DNA of 64,000 nucleotides from Faecalicatena contorta (GTDB lineage: Bacteria > Bacillota > Clostridia > Lachnospirales > Lachnospiraceae): NCBI RefSeq assembly GCF_021531975.1, contig NZ_JAFBIY010000002.1:124001-188000 (forward strand), in the 5' to 3' direction. Made by a program: the position numbers and the translations under genes. Below the pieces are notes generated by a model. The model did no database searches. It was not told the DNA's origin and saw only the letters and a program-made list of their open reading frames with translations. Each line of letters starts with the position of its first letter. The stretch's first letter is position 1. Positions 26,386-36,003 of the stretch are shown piece by piece.

Positions 26386-26973
26386 ATACCACGGAAACGA
26401 CAATCTACAAAGAGCAGGATCGTAAAGGCTGCATGGAATCTGTTTTACAAAAAAGGATATGATCACACGACCGTAGAAGATATCATTGCTGCTTCCAAGA
26501 CATCCAAAGGCACCTTTTATCATTATTTTAAAGGCAAGGAATCATTATTGAATTCTTTATCTTACTTGTTTGACGAAAAATATGAGGAACTGGCCGCTGT
26601 CATTGATCCGAATCTGTCTGCATATGACAAGCTGCTTTTTCTGAACCACGAATTGTTCTATATGATTGAAACCAGTGTGGATATAGAGCTTCTGGCTTAT
26701 TTATATTCATCACAGCTCACCACAAAGGACAAGAAATCCTTATCAGATAAAAAGCGGTTTTATTTTCAATGGCTGACCGAGATTATGGAGGATGCACTGA
26801 AAAAAGGAGAGTTTAAAAACACCAGCTCTGCGGAAGAACTGATGCATATATATGCTATGTATGAACGTGCCATCTTATATGACTGGTCATTATTTAAAGG
26901 AAAATACTCTCTATCCGAATACAGTGACAAACTGCTCCCACATCTTTTGGATTCCTTTGTCGAAGGAGTATAA
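26386..26973 (+). CDS. TetR-family regulator with an apparent ATA start codon
   Basis: 195 aa if translation begins at ATA 26386 (ATA-PRKRQSTKSRIVKAAW). The DNA-binding helix-turn-helix is complete from there: TVEDIIAASKTSKGTFYHYF (about residues 30-49). AGAAAGGA is placed 9 nt upstream of the ATA, as for a normal start, so this looks like an ATG-to-ATA change. The next usable start, TTG at 26548, would remove the helix-turn-helix. The gene may be weakly translated or recently inactivated. Ligand unknown; it lies after prdF but beyond a terminator. Confidence 0.72.
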   Translation: MPRKRQSTKSRIVKAAWNLFYKKGYDHTTVEDIIAASKTSKGTFYHYFKGKESLLNSLSYLFDEKYEELAAVIDPNLSAYDKLLFLNHELFYMIETSVDIELLAYLYSSQLTTKDKKSLSDKKRFYFQWLTEIMEDALKKGEFKNTSSAEELMHIYAMYERAILYDWSLFKGKYSLSEYSDKLLPHLLDSFVEGV

Positions 26974-26991
26974 TTATGAAAGCAGAACCTT

Positions 26992-27028
26992 AAAAGACAG
27001 GTAACGTCATAAAACGTACCTGTCTTTT
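26992..27028. terminator. Terminator after the tetR gene
   Basis: AAAGACAGGT and ACCTGTCTTT form a long stem with inner ACGT pairs, followed by TTTTTC. It separates the plus-strand tetR from the minus-strand selenium block and can serve both sides. Confidence 0.8.
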
Positions 27029-27036
27029 TCATTCTC

Positions 27037-27273
27037 CTATACCATGCACTCATGCATGTCTTCTTCCTCAATGCCAACTTCCCGCATCATGGAAGCAATC
27101 TCTTCCCTGTCAGAAAGGGAAGCACACCATGACAGACCACATCCCGCAGAGATTGCTCTTGGAACCGGAATGATCCGTCCCGGCACATTTCTTTCTTTAC
27201 ATGCCTTTTCCATTGCCATCGCATCTGCTGTTGTATGAAATGTCACTACAAGTTTTAATTCTTTTTTTCTCAT
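27037..27273 (-). CDS. DUF3343 putative selenium/sulfur carrier protein
   Basis: 78 aa. The short alpha/beta fold and the CGLSWC motif (residues about 45-50) match DUF3343, small proteins found with selenium genes and often called putative Se/S carriers. Two nucleotides separate it from the TusA-like gene upstream. It ends the selenium block. A thiol pair that carries Se(0) or persulfide is plausible but unproven. Confidence 0.75.
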   Translation of the reverse strand: MRKKELKLVVTFHTTADAMAMEKACKERNVPGRIIPVPRAISAGCGLSWCASLSDREEIASMMREVGIEEEDMHECMV

Positions 27274-27275
27274 GT

Positions 27276-27479
27276 TTACTCAATTACCACTTCGAAATAT
27301 CCGTCTTTCTCAACAGAAGTCGCTGTCTTACCATGGTCTTTGGCATATTTTTCAACATTCATCTTCTGATGTGGTTCTGAAACCAGTACCTTTACCGCTC
27401 CATCTGCACCCTTTAAGGCATCTGCTGTCAGCATAAGCGGCTCCGGACATGAAAGACCTCTTGCATCTACTTCCTTCAT
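27276..27479 (-). CDS. TusA/SirA-like sulfur-transfer protein
   Basis: 67 aa, TusA fold. The conserved CPxP motif is present with Cys11 (GLSCPEPLM). Such proteins accept persulfide or selenium from a desulfurase and pass it on. It lies between yedE and the DUF3343 gene, a grouping seen in selenium-using Clostridia. Confidence 0.85.
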   Translation of the reverse strand: MKEVDARGLSCPEPLMLTADALKGADGAVKVLVSEPHQKMNVEKYAKDHGKTATSVEKDGYFEVVIE

Positions 27480-27531
27480 AATATTTTACCTTCTTTCCTA
27501 GAATACTATGTATACAATATTATTTCAACTA

Positions 27532-28632
27532 TTATTTTGCCTGCTCTCTTTTATTGGTAAATGCGATCACGAAGCATACTGCAATACAGATAACACAAGC
27601 AATCTTACCAGCCGGTGTTGCTGCGCCTGCTACAACTTCCTGTGTCTCAGGATTCAGTGCTGTTCCGCTTGATGCCAGACCAAGGTTATGGCAAAGAGCT
27701 GCACCAACAAGCATACCAATTACTGTTACTGCAGAATCAGCTGAACCCTGTCCTGCAAGAATAAGCTGACGAAGCGGGCATCCTCCTGCAAGTACTGCCG
27801 CAAATCCTACTGTGTACATTCCAAGAATATTCCACAGATGATCGGAGTGTGCAATGATTCCCGGTGTATTAAATGCCGGAACAAAACGTCCTGTAGCAAC
27901 ATTGAATACTAACATTACAACGAAAAGGCCTGCGATAACGCTGAACAGGTCAAAATTCTTCATCAGAATAATATCTCGCATACTTCCTGCGAAACACATT
28001 CTGGATTTCTGAGCTAAAGCTCCGAATACAAGTCCGCCTACAAGAGAAGCAATGAGCGGCGCATGAACGCTTCCCGGTCCAGTTTCACTGAACTTAAGCA
28101 CTGAAGGTGCTGCAAGAAGCAGAATGAGTAAACCAACCATGATTGCCGGCAATACTGCTCCACTTACTTTATTTGTCGCATGTGCTCTTCCAAGGCTGAA
28201 TCCCTGCTTAAGTGCAATAACACCTGTTCCCACACCGAGGATAAATCCAATCAGTGCTACCCATGCATTCAGGTCACCTGCTGACATACGGATGATCATA
28301 CGAAGCGGGCATCCAAGGAATACAAGGGAACCAATCATAATGCAGATACCAAGCACAAAACGTGTCATGGTAGAAGAACCTGCTGTTGAACGATATTCCT
28401 TTGTTGCTACTGAAATAATAAATGATCCGAGTACAAGTCCTATGATCTCCGGACGCATATACTGGACAACTGCTGCCTGATGCATGCCAAGTGAACCTGC
28501 GATGTCACGTACAAAACATGCAATACAGAATGCCATGTTAGCCGGATTTCCTAAAAATGCAAGACATGCCGCTACAAGTCCGCAAAGAGCGCCGGCCAAC
28601 ACCAGTTTTTTCTTTGAATCTGATAAATTCAT
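27532..28632 (-). CDS. yedE: YedE-type selenium/sulfur transporter
   Basis: 366 aa integral membrane protein with about ten helices in two halves. Each half carries GCPLR (FLGCPLRMIIR and AGGCPLRQLIL), the Cys motif of the YeeE/YedE family, whose members import thiosulfate or, in selenium clusters, are inferred to move selenium. Downstream are TusA-like and DUF3343 carriers, upstream a cysteine desulfurase, favouring a selenium role. Confidence 0.85.
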   Translation of the reverse strand: MNLSDSKKKLVLAGALCGLVAACLAFLGNPANMAFCIACFVRDIAGSLGMHQAAVVQYMRPEIIGLVLGSFIISVATKEYRSTAGSSTMTRFVLGICIMIGSLVFLGCPLRMIIRMSAGDLNAWVALIGFILGVGTGVIALKQGFSLGRAHATNKVSGAVLPAIMVGLLILLLAAPSVLKFSETGPGSVHAPLIASLVGGLVFGALAQKSRMCFAGSMRDIILMKNFDLFSVIAGLFVVMLVFNVATGRFVPAFNTPGIIAHSDHLWNILGMYTVGFAAVLAGGCPLRQLILAGQGSADSAVTVIGMLVGAALCHNLGLASSGTALNPETQEVVAGAATPAGKIACVICIAVCFVIAFTNKREQAK

Positions 28633-28678
28633 GTGTAATTCCTCCTTAAACTATACTTTCATTTACGCAAGAGTCACT

Positions 28679-29821
28679 CTATTCTTCCTCCTGCGCAAGT
28701 TCCCGGACAGCCTGAATGGCAATGTCCACTTCTTCGTCTGTGTTATAATGCGAGAAACTAAATCTCACAGCCCCCTGCTCTACCGTTCCAAGCGCTTCGT
28801 GCATAAGCGGTGCACAATGTCCTCCCGGTCTGGTAGAAATACTATATTCTGTAAGAAGTTCATCACTCACTTCTGAAGAATCATAATCACCGATATTCAG
28901 GGTAACAATGGCACATCTGTCCTTTATACTGAAATCCCCGTATATCGTTATTCCGGGAATGTCCTTCACTCCCTCATAAAACTTCCACATCAGCTCCTGC
29001 TCTCTGGCACGGATATGATCGATCCCCGTCTCCATGAGATAGCTGACTGCCGCACCAAGGCCGGCAATCCCATGCCCATTCAGCGTTCCTGCTTCCAGAG
29101 CTGTCGGCATCTCTGTCGGATGTGTCTTACTATATGTCTGAACACCGCTTCCTCCGCTCTTGAGCGGTCGAATCTGAAGTCCTTCTCTTACATACATGCC
29201 GCCGATACCCTGCGGACCAAGCATCCCTTTATGGCCGGTAAAGCAAAGAACATCAATCTGCATATCCTGCACATCAATCGGAAATACACCGGCTGTCTGC
29301 GATGCATCTACAACAAAAAGCAGCCCGTGTCTGTGTGCCAGTTCTCCTACCTTCTTAACATCGATATGATTACCTGTCAGATTCGAACCATTGGTGCAGA
29401 TGATCATCTTTGTCTCCGGACGGATTGCTTCTTCCATATCCCGGATATCAAAGGTGCCTTTTTCATTGCTTTTTATAATCGTAAGTGCGACACCTTTCTG
29501 CTCCATCTCATAGAGAGGTCGGAGTACGGAATTATGCTCCAGCATGGTCGTGATCACATGATCACCCGGATCGAGAAGCCCTTTAATTGCAATATTCAGA
29601 CTTTCTGTAGAATTATTTGTAAACACAATCTGTCTGGGACTTGTCCCATGAAAAAAGCGGCATAACTTCTCCCTTGTGTCATAGATTACTCTGGATGCGC
29701 TTAAGGAAGCCTCATTTGCCCCTCTTCCTGCGTTCCCCATTGAACTCATAGCGGCAACCACTGCATCTATCACTGCCTGTGGCTTATGCATAGTCGTCGC
29801 TGCATTATCCATATATATCAT
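28679..29821 (-). CDS. Cysteine desulfurase-like class V aminotransferase
   Basis: 380 aa PLP enzyme. MIYMDNAATTMHKPQAV start, the PLP lysine in FTGHKGMLGP, and the reactive Cys in RPGGHCAPL near the C-terminus are Csd/SufS-type features. It would release sulfur or selenium from (seleno)cysteine for selenophosphate synthesis. Start chosen at 29821 on AAAGGA 9 nt upstream. The gene lies between lysR and yedE. Confidence 0.88.
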   Translation of the reverse strand: MIYMDNAATTMHKPQAVIDAVVAAMSSMGNAGRGANEASLSASRVIYDTREKLCRFFHGTSPRQIVFTNNSTESLNIAIKGLLDPGDHVITTMLEHNSVLRPLYEMEQKGVALTIIKSNEKGTFDIRDMEEAIRPETKMIICTNGSNLTGNHIDVKKVGELAHRHGLLFVVDASQTAGVFPIDVQDMQIDVLCFTGHKGMLGPQGIGGMYVREGLQIRPLKSGGSGVQTYSKTHPTEMPTALEAGTLNGHGIAGLGAAVSYLMETGIDHIRAREQELMWKFYEGVKDIPGITIYGDFSIKDRCAIVTLNIGDYDSSEVSDELLTEYSISTRPGGHCAPLMHEALGTVEQGAVRFSFSHYNTDEEVDIAIQAVRELAQEEE

Positions 29822-29955
29822 TGTTTTGTTTCCTTTCCATTTCATAACCATATTCCTTAGTAACAAGTATATCTCTAATCGCATATGAAGTCTAATTGTA
29901 TTAGCAAATAAAAAGGTGCCATTTATAGATATACTCTATAAGCACCTCTTTACCT

Positions 29956-30858
29956 TTATATGTCATACACTTCTCTTACAATCTTTACAAACCGCTCTGC
30001 CGAACGGGTAAGCTGATAGTTTTTATTATATACAAGATTAATATCTCTTCCCTGATCCGCTTTCGGAATCGGAAATGTCAGGAGCAATCCGGATTCCTCC
30101 TCCTCTTTTGCAGCCAGCCGTGACAGAACCGTAATACCCATGCCCTGTCTTACCGACCTCTTGATTGTCTCCTGATTTTCTATACTTGCGATAATGTCAA
30201 GTTGCCCAATATCGATTCCTGCAGCCTTCAGCTGTTTTTCTGCCTCTTTACGAGTTCCGGAACCTTCCTCACGAAGGATCAGATGCTCTTCTTTCATCCA
30301 GCTGATATCGCCCACCTGTTCCTTAAGCTTCTGGTACTTTTCTGTGTTTGGGGTAATAATTGCAAGTTCATCCTTGTAAAAAGGAATATATTTACAATGT
30401 TTTTTCTCAAGCACTGTTCCGGTAAAACCAATGTCCACCATATGATCCACCACCTGTGTCACCACCTGGCTGCTGTCTGTTTCCATAAGCTTCAGCTGCT
30501 CTTCCGGATACCTTTCGCTAAACTTAAGAAGCACCTTCGGGAGAAGATACTGTGCCGGAATGGTAGAAGCCGCAATCGTGATACAATGCTTATCGTCTCC
30601 TTTCTGGGAGCCGAACCTTGCTTCTATCTTCTTCTCAATATCAACGATCTGTCTGGCGTATTTATACAGTTCTTTGCCATCGTCCGACAGAGCAACTTCC
30701 TTCGTATTTCTTATAAAAAGCCGGATGTTCAGTTCTTTTTCCAAAGCGGAAATATGGGCACTGACTGTAGGCTGTGTAAGGAACAGCCCTTTCGCCGCTT
30801 TAGAAAAACTCCCGTCTTCTGCCACCTGAACAAATGCTTCCAATTGTTTCAAATTCAT
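29956..30858 (-). CDS. LysR-family regulator in the selenium cluster
   Basis: 300 aa. N-terminal winged helix-turn-helix (residues 1-60, SFSKAAKGLFLTQPTVSAHI) and a periplasmic-binding-like effector domain. The start codon overlaps the selB stop (TGATG), so it is translated with selB. The family with this context (selenium metabolism LysR) is thought to respond to selenium or sulfur status; target genes here are unproven but csd-yedE are closest. Confidence 0.88.
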   Translation of the reverse strand: MNLKQLEAFVQVAEDGSFSKAAKGLFLTQPTVSAHISALEKELNIRLFIRNTKEVALSDDGKELYKYARQIVDIEKKIEARFGSQKGDDKHCITIAASTIPAQYLLPKVLLKFSERYPEEQLKLMETDSSQVVTQVVDHMVDIGFTGTVLEKKHCKYIPFYKDELAIITPNTEKYQKLKEQVGDISWMKEEHLILREEGSGTRKEAEKQLKAAGIDIGQLDIIASIENQETIKRSVRQGMGITVLSRLAAKEEEESGLLLTFPIPKADQGRDINLVYNKNYQLTRSAERFVKIVREVYDI

Positions 30859-32771
30859 CAGTATGCTATCCTTTCACTTTCTGCTCCTGTTTTCTTCGTT
30901 ACTTTTATACTGTCCATGTATTCCAAAATCGGTTTTGCACTCTTTCGGCTTGTCTCAAATATGTCGCGGACCTGCGCTATCGTGATGATTGGATCTTCCT
31001 TAAGCTTTGCCTGAATCTTTTCTTTTGCTTCTTCCATATAGGAAGCCAATGTATACATATCATCTGTCACTTTGACAATCTGTTTTTCTTCCAGCAGAAT
31101 ATTGAGTATATCATCAGTGACGTCTCCTGAAATGCCTGTAAAATCTATCTCGGTATATCTCACGAAATCAAAACGTGCTTTTTCAAAGGTTTTCAGAAGT
31201 TTTCCGGATACTTTATCATAAACTGTGTCTTTGCGCACTTCATAATCCGGTGTACAAAGGAACTCATCTGCCCGGCAGATGTGTCCGGTTTCCTCCAGAC
31301 GCTCGATCATCCGGTCAAATACGTTTGGCTTCATCTTCTTAAAATATGTCATCTGTACTTCTGCCTTCTTCATGCCATAACGATATGGATGTGCCTCTTC
31401 ATACTCTTTTAATGCTTTCGTAAGCATCTGTACAGCCATGTGTTCGGAATCACTGTGCCATACATAAGTATCTTTACGCATTGCAAATGTACAGACACGC
31501 CCCTCTTCCTCCAGCTGTCTTACATCTTCTGCCACCTCTTCCGGTGAAAGAACCGTAATCTTGGCTAGCTCAGAGAGCGTAATCATCGTATCGGCATGTT
31601 CTTTTACATGAAGCTCGATAATATCCGCAGAAGATCCGGATTCCTTTTGCCTGAGTTCTTCAATCACATTCTCACGGAAGCGCTTCTTAACACCCGGATT
31701 CGGCTCCAGAACGACACCACCGCCGATCGTTTCCATTGGAGAATAGAATCGTACCACGAACTTATCTCCCCGCTTCACGGCGACCTCTTCTTCCAGCCGG
31801 AGCTGTACATATCCGCTCTCTCCCGGTCCAATCTCTTCTTTATCCAGCAGTACGGCGCGGCATAACACCTCACTGGTACCGGTAAAGAAATGCAGTCTGG
31901 TGTGATTTGTCAATACACGCATGGATGATTCCAGGACATTCAGCTTCACATCCAGAAGATCTGTATTCTTCATATTGCCCGGAGGCGCAAGTACACAGCC
32001 CCTGTGAATCTCCTTCTTCTTCACATTTGACAAATTGATTGCCACACGCTGTCCGGCATAGCACTCCTTCTTATCCTCACCATGTACCTGAATGCTTCGA
32101 ATCTTGCATTCCTTGCCAATAGGATACATTTCCAGAACATCTTCCTTACTGATCGTTCCAGATACAAGCGTTCCTGTAATAACCGTTCCGAACCCGGAAA
32201 GGGTAAATGCACGGTCAATCGGAAGACGCGGCACCGTCTGCGTATCTTTACTGATCACTTCATCATTTGTCATATAACTGATAAGGTTCACAAGATCATA
32301 AAGCCCCTGTCCTGTCGCAGCAGACACTTTTGCGATTGGCGCCTTCTCAAGGAAAGTACCCTCCAGCTCATCCCGTACTTCTTCTTCTACAAGTTCCAGC
32401 CACTCTTCATCTACGATATCACATTTATTCAGTACAATAATGCTTTTTTCTATACCGAGCAGATGCAGAATATCCATATGCTCTCTTGTCTGCGGCATAA
32501 TTCCTTCATCCGCCGCTATTACAAGAAGCACCAGATCCATTCCGACAACACCTGCAACCATGTTATTGATAAACTTCTCATGTCCCGGAACATCGATGAT
32601 ACCTGCACGGTCGCCATTTGGGAGATCAAAGTACGTAAATCCGAGGTCAATTGTAATTCCCCTTCTCTGCTCTTCCTCCCAGCGGTCGGTATTTCTTCCC
32701 GTTAATGCTTTGATAAGTGTTGTCTTTCCGTGGTCTATATGCCCGGCTGTACCGATAATTATATTTTTCAT
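30858..32771 (-). CDS. selB: Selenocysteine-specific elongation factor
   Basis: 637 aa. SelB binds GTP, Sec-tRNA and the SECIS hairpin. The GTPase domain has [13 protein letters not shown] (residues 7-19), DVPGHEKF and NKCD; domains II-III follow, and the C-terminal third holds winged helices for SECIS binding. Start set at MKNIIIG, as in the family, with TTAGGAG upstream. It lies 16 nt after selA and overlaps lysR by 1 nt. Confidence 0.97.
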   Translation of the reverse strand: MKNIIIGTAGHIDHGKTTLIKALTGRNTDRWEEEQRRGITIDLGFTYFDLPNGDRAGIIDVPGHEKFINNMVAGVVGMDLVLLVIAADEGIMPQTREHMDILHLLGIEKSIIVLNKCDIVDEEWLELVEEEVRDELEGTFLEKAPIAKVSAATGQGLYDLVNLISYMTNDEVISKDTQTVPRLPIDRAFTLSGFGTVITGTLVSGTISKEDVLEMYPIGKECKIRSIQVHGEDKKECYAGQRVAINLSNVKKKEIHRGCVLAPPGNMKNTDLLDVKLNVLESSMRVLTNHTRLHFFTGTSEVLCRAVLLDKEEIGPGESGYVQLRLEEEVAVKRGDKFVVRFYSPMETIGGGVVLEPNPGVKKRFRENVIEELRQKESGSSADIIELHVKEHADTMITLSELAKITVLSPEEVAEDVRQLEEEGRVCTFAMRKDTYVWHSDSEHMAVQMLTKALKEYEEAHPYRYGMKKAEVQMTYFKKMKPNVFDRMIERLEETGHICRADEFLCTPDYEVRKDTVYDKVSGKLLKTFEKARFDFVRYTEIDFTGISGDVTDDILNILLEEKQIVKVTDDMYTLASYMEEAKEKIQAKLKEDPIITIAQVRDIFETSRKSAKPILEYMDSIKVTKKTGAESERIAY

Positions 32772-32787
32772 ACTTCTTTTTTTGCTC

Positions 32788-34215
32788 CTAACGGCCTGCA
32801 ATCAGGCTGATTTCTTCTAAAACATCCAGTCCTTTTAACTGATCTGCGATCATCTTAAACCATCTGCGCTCAATGGTACGTACATCCAGAAGTATCGTAT
32901 CATTTACCGTTCTTGGAATAACAGGTACCGGCAGGTGACGCATGCGTTCTTCCATCTCAGCAACACTGATCTTCTCCGGGCGGATAGCAACCGCCATACT
33001 CGGAATACGTTCCAGCGGAAGCGAACCGCCACCAATCTGAGACTCACATGGCTGAAGGTTTATCTTAGCCGGAAGCTTGGCAAGACTTAATATACGGCTT
33101 AAACTTCTCGCTTCTTTCGTCACTTCCTCCAGAGGCTTTGTAATCATACGAAGCACAGGAATATTCTGCACTGCTTTTTCCTCTGACAGATATTCCTGCA
33201 GCACGAGTTCCAGCGTTGCCGCTGTAAACTTATCAATTCGAAGGGCTCTTGTAAGCTGATTCTTTTTCATCATATCAATGTATTTTTTCTTACCAATAAT
33301 GATTCCTGCCTGCGGTCCTCCCAGAAGCTTATCGCCGCTGAAGCAGACAACATCTGCACCTTTTGCAATGGAATCCTGTACTGTTGGCTCATAAGTAATG
33401 CCATATTTACTCAGATCAATAAGCACACCGCTTCCCAGATCCTCAATGACCGGAAGATCATGCTCTTTTGCAAGCGGAATAAGCTCATCAATTGCTACCG
33501 TATCGGTGAATCCTACAATACGGTAATTACTTGTATGCACTTTCAGTAGCGCTTTGGTCTCTTCGGTAATCGCATTCTCATAATCATCATAATGCGTCTT
33601 GTTCGTTGTACCAACTTCCACAAGAGTCGCACCGCTCTGTTCCATTACGTCCGGAATACGGAACTTTCCGCCGATCTCTACAAGTTCACCACGGGATACG
33701 ACTACCTCTCCTCCTTTGGCAAGAGAGCTTAAGATAAGCATAACTGCTGCCGCGTTATTATTGACAGCCATAGCCGCCTCTGCACCTGTGATCTTACACA
33801 CAAGCTCTTCAAAATGAGAATAACGCTCTCCTCTTCTTCCCGCTTCCAGATTATATTCCAGATTGGAGTAACCTGTAGCGATCGCTGCCACACGATCCAT
33901 ATGCTCTCTGCTGATCGGAGCACGTCCAAGGTTCGTATGCAGAATCGTTCCTGTACCGTTGATAACCGTACGCATATTTGGCGTATGCATTGCTGCCACT
34001 GTAAGCTCGATATGTTCTTTCAAAAGATCAATCTGCGCCTTTGCTTTTTCTTCATCATCACACTGTCCGATATATTTCCGCAGCTTGTCCAGCTCAATGT
34101 GAATGGATTCCATAACGGTATCTCTGCTGTAGAGGTCGATAAGTTCCTTAATAACCTTATCTTCCAGAAGCACATCCACCTTTGGAATACTGCGGTACAA
34201 CATATTCTTGTTCAT
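32788..34215 (-). CDS. selA: L-seryl-tRNA(Sec) selenium transferase
   Basis: 475 aa PLP enzyme converting Ser-tRNA-Sec to Sec-tRNA-Sec with selenophosphate. The PLP lysine is Lys296 in [13 protein letters not shown]-terminal helical tRNA-binding region, then the fold-type I core with NNNAAAVML. It is 32 nt after selD and 16 nt before selB, forming selD-selA-selB. Confidence 0.97.
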   Translation of the reverse strand: MNKNMLYRSIPKVDVLLEDKVIKELIDLYSRDTVMESIHIELDKLRKYIGQCDDEEKAKAQIDLLKEHIELTVAAMHTPNMRTVINGTGTILHTNLGRAPISREHMDRVAAIATGYSNLEYNLEAGRRGERYSHFEELVCKITGAEAAMAVNNNAAAVMLILSSLAKGGEVVVSRGELVEIGGKFRIPDVMEQSGATLVEVGTTNKTHYDDYENAITEETKALLKVHTSNYRIVGFTDTVAIDELIPLAKEHDLPVIEDLGSGVLIDLSKYGITYEPTVQDSIAKGADVVCFSGDKLLGGPQAGIIIGKKKYIDMMKKNQLTRALRIDKFTAATLELVLQEYLSEEKAVQNIPVLRMITKPLEEVTKEARSLSRILSLAKLPAKINLQPCESQIGGGSLPLERIPSMAVAIRPEKISVAEMEERMRHLPVPVIPRTVNDTILLDVRTIERRWFKMIADQLKGLDVLEEISLIAGR

Positions 34216-34247
34216 TTTCTTATTCCCTTTCCCAACTTGCCCGGCTG

Positions 34248-35288
34248 CTAAAACAGTCGGATTAATTTATCACTTTTCTCTGCGACTTTACCAATCACAG
34301 AAACTTTTGTGTCCATATGCGCCCTGGCAAAATCTGCAAGCACATTTTCCAGATCCTGTGGTGCCACACTAAGAAGGAGCCCACCGGAAGTCTGCGGATC
34401 ATAGAGCAGATCAAGATAATGCTCTTCCACAGAACCCGTTTCCACTTTACCGATAGAATAACCCCGGTTCTTATATGCTCCCGCCGGAATCAGTCCCATT
34501 TTCGCGTATGCAATCGCATCTTCAAAATACGCAACATCCCTGACATTTATTTCAAATGTCACATCACTTGCGGAAGCCATCTCAACGCAGTGGCCGAGAA
34601 GTCCGAATCCGGTTATGTCCGTACAGGCAGAAACATCATATTTCTCTACGACCTGCTTACCTGTCTTGTTCAGAGACGCCATGACTGTCTGTGCTTCCTG
34701 GATCGCAGATGCGGAAGCCATCTCTGCTTTGATCGCAGTATTTACAACACCGCTTCCAATCTGCTTGGTCAACACCAGAACATCGCCTGGTCGACATCCA
34801 TAATTCTTAAATATCTTATCCGGATGAACAAAACCAGACACACACAGACCATATTTTGGCTCATCATCCTGCACGGAATGACCACCTACAAGTACTGCTC
34901 CTGCTTCTTTTACCTTTGCTGCGCCGCCTGCCAGGATATCACCGAGTATCCCCGGGTCCAGGCAATTGGGAAAACCAACAATATTAAGGGCAACTGCCGG
35001 CTCGCCTCCCATAGCCCATACGTCGCTTAAGGAGTTGGCGGCAGCTATCTGCCCAAACATATAAGGGTCGTCCACAATCGGAGTAAAAAAATCGACTGTC
35101 TGAATCATGGCGATCTCGTCTGTAACTTTATAAATCGCCGCATCATCAGATGTCTCGATTCCTACTATTAAATTATCATCGTGAAACTGGGGCAGCTTAC
35201 TCAGGACCTGAGCAAGGGTCTCCGGACCTATCTTGGCCGCTCAGCCCGCAGTTTTACTTAAAGTCGTTAATCTGACATCTGATTTCAT
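34248..35288 (-). CDS. selD: Selenide, water dikinase SelD (selenoprotein)
   Basis: 346 aa when UGA at 35241-35243 is read as Sec16 (KTAG-U-AAKIG), the position of the catalytic Cys17 in E. coli SelD. It makes selenophosphate from selenide and ATP. GIETSDDAAIYKV and the DFFTPIVDDPY motif bind ATP/Mg. Start at MKSDVRL (11 nt after GGAGG); an upstream ATG at 35297 is only 2 nt from it. A SECIS-like hairpin follows the UGA. Simple ORF calling would start at 35108 and lose the active site. Confidence 0.95.
35213..35235 (-). promoter_or_regulatory. SECIS element of selD
   Basis: The mRNA after the UGA folds as CAAG...GGUC-CGGA-GACC...CUUG, with the apical loop about 17 nt from the UGA. This fits a bacterial SECIS and supports decoding as selenocysteine, so SelD expression depends on its own product. 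Confidence 0.72.
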
Positions 35289-35338
35289 CTCAATCATTTC
35301 CTCCTCTTGTTTCTACACCTTTTTTATCATCAAAACCC

Positions 35339-35944
35339 TTATGGTTTAATGATCTTTCCTGCTTTCGCCATTGTCTCTACAATGCTGTACATATTTGTCA
35401 CAGAACCAACCGCAAGCTTGTCTTTCAGTCCATAATAGTCAAGGCATGTACCACATGTCATGATCTCTACACCCTGTGCTTCCAGTGATTTCAGATCCTC
35501 GAGAGAATCAGAACCTTCTGTTGTAAGTGTTGCTCCTCCGTTATAGAAAAGCATTGTCTTTGGCAATGTATCGAGCTGTGTTACTGCAAAGATAAATCCT
35601 TTGATCAGCACCTTACCCAGTTCATCATTTCCACTTCCCATGCGGTCAGATGATACTACTACAACTAAATTATCTCTTGCGTCCGGCATACATGTCACTC
35701 CTTCCTCTACATCCACTGCTGGTGCACCTTCCATCTGAATCGTGATCTTAAATTCTTTCTCTGCAACTTTCTCAGAAGTAACCTTTCCTCCTGAGCTTGC
35801 TGCCATCTTCGTTACATTCTGCACCGCAATCTCATTATCTACGAGAACCTCTATTGTCTCTGGACCGGTAAGTGCCTGCATTGCCTTTTTGGTCTTAATA
35901 ACCGGGATAGGACAATTATCCCCGATTGCATTAACTGTAATCAT
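35339..35944 (-). CDS. yedF: Selenium metabolism protein YedF
   Basis: 201 aa with two domains: an N-terminal TusA-like fold with Cys11 in GDNCPIPVIKT, and a C-terminal DsrE-like domain (VVVVSSDRMGSG, later CGTCLDYYG). This fusion is a marker of selenium-utilising bacteria. Probably carries Se/S to SelD. Immediately upstream of selD and the first gene of the cluster. Confidence 0.92.
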   Translation of the reverse strand: MITVNAIGDNCPIPVIKTKKAMQALTGPETIEVLVDNEIAVQNVTKMAASSGGKVTSEKVAEKEFKITIQMEGAPAVDVEEGVTCMPDARDNLVVVVSSDRMGSGNDELGKVLIKGFIFAVTQLDTLPKTMLFYNGGATLTTEGSDSLEDLKSLEAQGVEIMTCGTCLDYYGLKDKLAVGSVTNMYSIVETMAKAGKIIKP

Positions 35945-36003
35945 ACTGTTTCCACCTTTCTTGTGATATGTTTTTTATATTCTTATCCCATTCCCATACG
36001 CAC

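Noticed and set aside
26548-26973. TetR gene starting at TTG 26548
   Set aside because: This would cut off the helix-turn-helix that is encoded in frame upstream; there is no good ribosome binding site before the TTG.
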